Shown: positions 56,953 through 60,764 of the stretch, piece by piece | How the letters are laid out: each line of letters begins with the position of its first letter | Position numbering within the stretch: position 1 is the stretch's first letter | Assembly: GCF_001905655.1 (NCBI RefSeq) | Contig: NZ_JMHT01000080.1 | Location: 1 to 60,764 of the forward strand | From: Mycobacterium sp. ST-F2 | GTDB lineage: Bacteria; Actinomycetota; Actinomycetes; Mycobacteriales; Mycobacteriaceae | Reading direction: 5' to 3' | DNA length: 60,764 nt | Program-made: the position numbers and the translations under genes | The notes under the pieces: generated by a model | What the model saw: only the letters and a program-made list of their open reading frames with translations | Database searches by the model: none | What the model was told of the DNA's origin: nothing

Positions 56953-58458
56953 GTGAGCAGCGCACCCGGTTACCAGTCCCCCGCCGTCACCGTCGCCTCC
57001 GCCCTGCCGTCCGATCTGGACGCCGCAGTGCTGATCGTCCCGGTCGTCACCGGCGAGAACGACGAAGCCACAGTGCTGGCCAACCCGTTCCTGGACGCCG
57101 AAGCGACCGGTGAGATCGAGGTGGCACTGAAGACTCTCGGTGCGAAGGGCTCGACCGAGCAACTGACCCGCGTGCTCGTCCCGTCACTGCCGGTCGCCAG
57201 TGTGCTGACCGTCGGGCTGGGTAAGGACCGCGATGAGTGGCCGGCCGACGTCGTCCGCCGCGCCGCCGGTGTGGCGGCCCGCTCACTGGGTGGCACCGAG
57301 ACCGTGGTGACCACGCTGTCCGAACTGGACGTCGCGGCGGCTGTCGAGGGCCTGATCCTGGGCGCCTACCGCTTCAGCGAGTTCCGCAGCGCGAAGACGG
57401 CCCCGAAAGACGCGGGCCTGACGGCGCTCACCGTGCTGTCCACCGCAGACGATGCCGAGACCGCGGCAGCCCGCGGCGTCGACGTGGCCACCGCCGTCGC
57501 GACCGCGCGCGACTTCGTCAACACCCCGCCGAGCCACCTGTTCCCCGGCGAATTCGCCAAGCGCGCAAAGGCTTTGGGCAAGTCGGCAGGCCTCGAGGTC
57601 GAGGTGCTGGGCAAGAAGGAACTGGAGGACGCCGGATTCGGCGGCATCGTTGGCGTGGGCAAGGGCTCGTCCCGCGGGCCGCGCCTGGTGCGGCTGACCT
57701 ACCGCTCCGGTGCGAAGAACGCCAAGAAGGTGGCGTTGGTGGGCAAGGGCATCACCTTCGACACCGGCGGCATCTCGATCAAGCCCGCCGCCAACATGCA
57801 CCACATGACGTCCGACATGGGCGGCGCCGCGGCTGTCATCGCCACCGTTGTGCTGGCGGCGCGCCAGAAGCTGGCGGTCGACGTCACCGCCACCGTGCCC
57901 ATGGCCGAGAACATGCCGTCGTCGACGGCCCAGCGGCCCGGCGATGTGCTGGCCCAGTACGGCGGCACGACCATCGAGGTGCTCAACACCGACGCAGAGG
58001 GCCGGCTGATCCTGGCCGACGCGATCGTCCGTGCGTGCGAGGACAACCCCGACTACCTGATCGAGACGTCGACGCTGACCGGCGCGCAGCTGGTCGCGCT
58101 CGGCACGCGCACCCCCGGGGTGATGGGCAGCGACGAGTTCCGCGACCGCGTCGCCAAGCTGTCCCAGGAAGCCGGCGAGAACGCGTGGCCGATGCCCCTG
58201 CCCGAGGAATTGAAGGACGACCTGAAGTCGACGGTCGCCGACCTCGCCAACGTCAGCGGCGCACGCAACGCGGGCATGCTGGTGGCGGGCGTGTACCTGC
58301 GCGAGTTCGTCACCGAGGGCGTGCAGTGGGCGCACCTCGACGTCGCCGGCCCGGCCTACAACACCGGTGGCGCCTGGGGTTACACCGGCAAGGGCGGCAC
58401 CGGTGTGCCGACTCGGACCATGTTCGCGGTGCTGGAGGACATCGCCGCGAACGGTTAG
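56953..58458 (+). CDS. pepB: Cytosol (leucyl) aminopeptidase PepA/PepB
   Basis: A 501-residue M17 aminopeptidase. The C-terminal catalytic domain has VGKGITFDTGGISIKPA (Lys and Asp ligands), the middle motif with SDMGGAAAVIAT, and NTDAEGRLILADAIV (Asp, Glu and Arg), binding two metals. The N-terminal domain is typical and aids hexamer assembly. It removes N-terminal residues from peptides. The start GTG gives SSAPGYQSPAVTV. Confidence 0.96.
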   Translation: MSSAPGYQSPAVTVASALPSDLDAAVLIVPVVTGENDEATVLANPFLDAEATGEIEVALKTLGAKGSTEQLTRVLVPSLPVASVLTVGLGKDRDEWPADVVRRAAGVAARSLGGTETVVTTLSELDVAAAVEGLILGAYRFSEFRSAKTAPKDAGLTALTVLSTADDAETAAARGVDVATAVATARDFVNTPPSHLFPGEFAKRAKALGKSAGLEVEVLGKKELEDAGFGGIVGVGKGSSRGPRLVRLTYRSGAKNAKKVALVGKGITFDTGGISIKPAANMHHMTSDMGGAAAVIATVVLAARQKLAVDVTATVPMAENMPSSTAQRPGDVLAQYGGTTIEVLNTDAEGRLILADAIVRACEDNPDYLIETSTLTGAQLVALGTRTPGVMGSDEFRDRVAKLSQEAGENAWPMPLPEELKDDLKSTVADLANVSGARNAGMLVAGVYLREFVTEGVQWAHLDVAGPAYNTGGAWGYTGKGGTGVPTRTMFAVLEDIAANG

Positions 58459-58480
58459 CCCCGTTGCCGGGCGTTAGCTG

Positions 58481-58501
58481 ATGCGGCGCCAGTTACCGCA
58501 T
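58481..58501. terminator. Short hairpin after pepB
   Basis: ATGCGG (58481-58486) and CCGCAT (58496-58501) can pair with a 9-base loop. It is weak and without a T-tract. Confidence 0.35.
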
Positions 58502-58529
58502 TTGCATTCCGTTGAGCAGGCCGTCGGCG

Positions 58530-58535
58530 TACCGT
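58530..58535 (+). promoter_or_regulatory. -10 element of the small secreted protein gene
   Basis: TACCGT, 6 nt before the ATG at 58542. This fixes the start after the upstream in-frame codon at 58512. Confidence 0.5.
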
Positions 58536-58541
58536 TCCTGC

Positions 58542-58892
58542 ATGAATAAGTTCGCTAGGACGGTGGCCGTGGCCGCCACTGTTATCGGCATGGAATTCGC
58601 CGGGCTGGGCGGCGCCACCCAGGCGCTGGCCGATCCCGAAGACGAAGACATCATCGCCGACCAGTTGTGTCCCTTCCGGAACGTGATCGATCGGCTGGGC
58701 GGGGATGATCAGTGCGACCCCGACTGGAACAACAACGACAACAACGGTGGCGGCTTGTTCTACAACAACGGCATGCCGTGCGACAGCGTCGCGTTCCCGA
58801 ACCCTGCGTGCAATCCGACCGTCAACGTGAACGTCAACCACGAGGGCGAAGTCACGCACAACGTCAACGTCAACGGCGAACCACCCAAATAG
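58542..58892 (+). CDS. Small secreted Asn/Asp-rich protein with four Cys
   Basis: A 116-residue precursor. Residues 1-30 form a signal peptide cut after ALA (mature DPEDEDI). The mature part is acidic, with four Cys (43, 58, 80, 90) that could make two disulfides. It is full of Asn: DWNNNDNNGGG, then the alternating TVNVNVNHEG and HNVNVNG. Alternating Val-Asn hints at a beta strand. I do not recognise a family; Asn-rich small secreted proteins of this kind are frequent and undescribed in mycobacteria. There is a 7-bp gap to the convergent hydrolase gene. Confidence 0.8.
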   Translation: MNKFARTVAVAATVIGMEFAGLGGATQALADPEDEDIIADQLCPFRNVIDRLGGDDQCDPDWNNNDNNGGGLFYNNGMPCDSVAFPNPACNPTVNVNVNHEGEVTHNVNVNGEPPK

Positions 58893-58899
58893 GCCCGAG

Positions 58900-59832
58900 T
58901 CAGCCGGCCTTGACGACCTGCGCCAATTGCAGATCCCGCGCCGGCTCGGCACCCGCGACATGATCGGCGAGTTCGCGGACCGCGGTGGCGAGCAGCTCCG
59001 GATGCGACATCGGCGACCAGTGGCCCGACGTGATGTCGCGGCGCCACAGCTGCGGAACCCATTGGGGTGTCTCGTCGTACAGGTGCGGGCGGACGAACTG
59101 ATCACCGCGGTTGACGATCACCTGCACGGGCACGTTGACGTAGTGGTCGCGCCGGCCTGTGAAGATGGTCCGCCAGTAGTTGGCGGGATACACCTTGAGG
59201 CTGTTCGCGGCGTCGGTTGCGAAGGTGTCCGAATGCCGAATCTGGTTGTCGGACATGCCATCAAGGTGCTTCAGCAGTCGCGGAATGATGGTCGGCACGG
59301 TGGCCCGCACCAGCACGCGCGCCACGAGGGGGATCGAGAAGAAACCCTGGTACGTCAGCCGCAGGAACTGCGAGACCGAGTGCAGGAACCGCACCGGCCG
59401 ATACGGGCGCTTGAGGCCCTCCATGATGAAGTGGCGGGTGTGGTCGGCGCTCGGGCCCGAGGTCGAGGTGAACGACGCGATGCGCTCCACCGATTCGGGG
59501 CGCGACAGGTACTCCCAGATGCCGACCGATCCCCAGTCGTGGGCCAGCACATGGACTTTCTGGCCGGGCGCCGATGCGGCGATGACGGCCGCGAAGTCGT
59601 CGGCGTAGTGCGCCATGGTGTACGACGAAACCTTCTTCGGCACACCGGAATTGCGCGAGCCACGGTTGTCGTACCGGATCACCCGGTAGGTGTCGGCCAG
59701 GTGTGGCACGGTGGCGTCCCACATGTCGTGCGAGTCGGGCCAGCCGTGCACCAGCACGACCACCGGACCGTCCGGGTTGCCCTCTTCGTAGGTTGCGATC
59801 CGGGTCCCGTCCGCACTGTCCACAAACTGCAT
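58900..59832 (-). CDS. Alpha/beta hydrolase resembling the N-terminal half of EphD
   Basis: A 310-residue alpha/beta hydrolase of epoxide hydrolase type. The oxyanion motif is LVHGWPDSHDMWD, the nucleophile Asp99 is in VLAHDWGSVGIW, and the catalytic His is in RRDITSGHWSPMSHPE. RYDNRGSRNSGVP matches the family. The M. tuberculosis EphD (Rv2214c), in the same place, carries in addition a C-terminal short-chain dehydrogenase domain of about 280 residues; here the protein stops just after the hydrolase (VVKAG). The ATG at 59832 has AGGCAGGG upstream. EphD has been tied to mycolic acid modification in M. tuberculosis. Activity on epoxides is likely but not proven. Confidence 0.85.
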   Translation of the reverse strand: MQFVDSADGTRIATYEEGNPDGPVVVLVHGWPDSHDMWDATVPHLADTYRVIRYDNRGSRNSGVPKKVSSYTMAHYADDFAAVIAASAPGQKVHVLAHDWGSVGIWEYLSRPESVERIASFTSTSGPSADHTRHFIMEGLKRPYRPVRFLHSVSQFLRLTYQGFFSIPLVARVLVRATVPTIIPRLLKHLDGMSDNQIRHSDTFATDAANSLKVYPANYWRTIFTGRRDHYVNVPVQVIVNRGDQFVRPHLYDETPQWVPQLWRRDITSGHWSPMSHPELLATAVRELADHVAGAEPARDLQLAQVVKAG

Positions 59833-59863
59833 CGTCAAACCCTGCCTGACCTCAAAATATCCC

Positions 59864-59876
59864 GTACCGCCGGTAC
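59864..59876. promoter_or_regulatory. Inverted repeat near the EphD-like gene promoter
   Basis: GTACC-GCC-GGTAC is a 13-bp perfect inverted repeat 32 bp upstream of the start. On the minus strand it abuts a GATATT hexamer that may be the -10, so a repressor bound here would block it. No regulator gene is next to it. Confidence 0.5.
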
Positions 59877-60024
59877 TGGTTTCGATGCGACAGTAGCCTG
59901 CTCAACGAGGGTGTCAACACAGCGGGACAAAGTCCCGACCCGCCCCTCCTCGACTGCGCGAGCATGACAGGATGGGCCCTGTAGACATTCGAAGTGACGA
60001 GCGACTTTTCGAGGAGTCAACGTA

Positions 60025-60764
60025 ATGGCCATCTCCGTCCAGATGCCCGCACTCGGTGAGAGCGTTACCGAGGGGACCGTCACTCGATGGCTCAAGCAGG
60101 AGGGCGACACCGTCGCGGTGGACGAGCCCCTGCTCGAGGTGTCCACCGACAAGGTCGACACCGAAATCCCGTCGCCGGCAGCGGGCGTTCTGACCAAGAT
60201 CGTCGCGCAGGAAGACGACGTGGTCGAGATCGGCGGCGAGCTGGCCGTCATCGGTGAAGCCGGCGAGGCCCCTGCCCCCGCTTCAACCCCCGAGCCCGCA
60301 CCGGCAGCTGCCCCGGCCCCCGAGCCCGAGCCCGCCGCCCCGGCTCCGGCCGCCGAAACTCCCGCCCCGGCGCCCGCTTCGGCTCCCGCCCCGGCCGCCT
60401 CCGATGCCGCCGACGCCACCTCGATCGTGATGCCGACGCTCGGTGAATCCGTCACCGAAGGCACCGTCACCCGCTGGCTCAAGAAGGTCGGCGACTCGGT
60501 CGAGGTCGACGAACCCCTCGTCGAGGTGTCCACCGACAAGGTCGACACCGAAATCCCGTCACCCGTCGCCGGCGTGCTGTTGTCCATCACCGCCGAAGAG
60601 GACGACGTGGTGTCCATCGGCGGCGAGCTGGCCAAGATCGGCGCCGCCGGCACCGCTCCGGCCGCAGCTCCGGCGGCTCCCGCCCCGGCTCCCGAGCCCG
60701 CTGCCGCGCCGACACCTCCTCCGGCACCGACGCCCCCGCCGGCCCCGGCCGCACCCACCCCGCC
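60025..60764 (+). CDS. dlaT: Dihydrolipoamide acyltransferase (E2), N-terminal part
   Basis: The frame from ATG 60025 stays open to the right edge (246 codons). Two lipoyl domains are seen, each with STDKVDTEIPSP; the lipoylated Lys are residues 43 and 172. Ala/Pro/Glu-rich swinging linkers separate them. This is the start of the E2 (DlaT, Rv2215) shared by pyruvate dehydrogenase and the peroxynitrite reductase complex in M. tuberculosis. The catalytic domain lies outside the window. GAGGAG lies 7 nt upstream of the start. Confidence 0.95.
   Translation, partial: MAISVQMPALGESVTEGTVTRWLKQEGDTVAVDEPLLEVSTDKVDTEIPSPAAGVLTKIVAQEDDVVEIGGELAVIGEAGEAPAPASTPEPAPAAAPAPEPEPAAPAPAAETPAPAPASAPAPAASDAADATSIVMPTLGESVTEGTVTRWLKKVGDSVEVDEPLVEVSTDKVDTEIPSPVAGVLLSITAEEDDVVSIGGELAKIGAAGTAPAAAPAAPAPAPEPAAAPTPPPAPTPPPAPAAPTP

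Overview
The window is about 60.8 kb of high-GC actinobacterial DNA. Gene content and order match the core chromosome of a Mycobacterium/Mycolicibacterium, following the Mycobacterium tuberculosis stretch from Rv2164c to Rv2215. Support comes from mycobacterium-specific families in the expected order (mraZ-rsmH, lppM, idsA2, mptA, pknL, pimB', ripC, ctaE-qcrCAB, mmpS3, ctaC-ctaF, asnB, adoK, ilvE, gcvT, pepB, dlaT) and from many GTG starts. About seventeen genes show a TANNNT-like -10 hexamer 6-7 nt before the start codon, the layout of leaderless transcripts; I used this to choose starts. Locus tags of M. tuberculosis are given from memory of the families, not from a search. No tRNA, rRNA, CRISPR, insertion sequence, integrase or phage gene was seen.

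Layout. 1-3.1 kb: end of the division/cell-wall cluster (FtsL-like protein, rsmH, mraZ with its operator). 3.3-10.2 kb: GNAT enzyme, lipoprotein LppM, isoprenyl diphosphate synthase, mannosyltransferase MptA, Rv2175c with divergent kinase PknL, and DAHP synthase AroG. 10.3-21.3 kb: an accessory copper block not at this place in M. tuberculosis as I recall it: a zinc-finger membrane protein of anti-sigma type, two DUF5134 proteins with His/Met-rich loops, a PepSY membrane protein, a CopD/CtaG assembly protein, a CtpB-type copper ATPase, ECF sigma factor SigC, a Cys/Trp-rich membrane protein, a YcnI-like periplasmic protein and a CopC-CopD fusion. 21.3-33 kb: RNase, LM/LAM mannosyltransferase, acyltransferases, ArsA-like ATPase, SRPBCC proteins, FadD15, PimB', a Tat-exported HExxH protein and the peptidoglycan hydrolase RipC. 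33-45 kb: DEDDh/GIY-YIG nuclease, trpD, the cytochrome bcc-aa3 genes (ctaE-qcrC-qcrA-qcrB; ctaC-ctaF), interrupted by a TetR divergon and followed by Rv2197c-mmpS3. 45-60.8 kb: asnB, adoK, Rv2203-Rv2206, cobU-cobT-cobS, ilvE, gcvT, an adenylyl cyclase, pepB, a small secreted protein, an EphD-like hydrolase and the start of dlaT.

How the genes work together. Three themes stand out: envelope biogenesis (division cluster, PIM/LM/LAM synthesis, RipC), the respiratory supercomplex (both haem-copper oxidase and bcc subunits), and, in the accessory block, copper uptake and delivery. The copper block sits in the same window as the main copper enzyme of respiration (cytochrome aa3), and SigC is placed among copper handlers with a candidate membrane anti-sigma factor. 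That block is the best candidate for an under-described system.

Other points: four genes have no ATG, GTG or TTG at the place where their conserved N-terminus begins, and seem to start at CTG in the context CTGAG; four convergent gene pairs overlap by exactly the palindrome CTAG; the EphD-like protein lacks the dehydrogenase half found in M. tuberculosis EphD.
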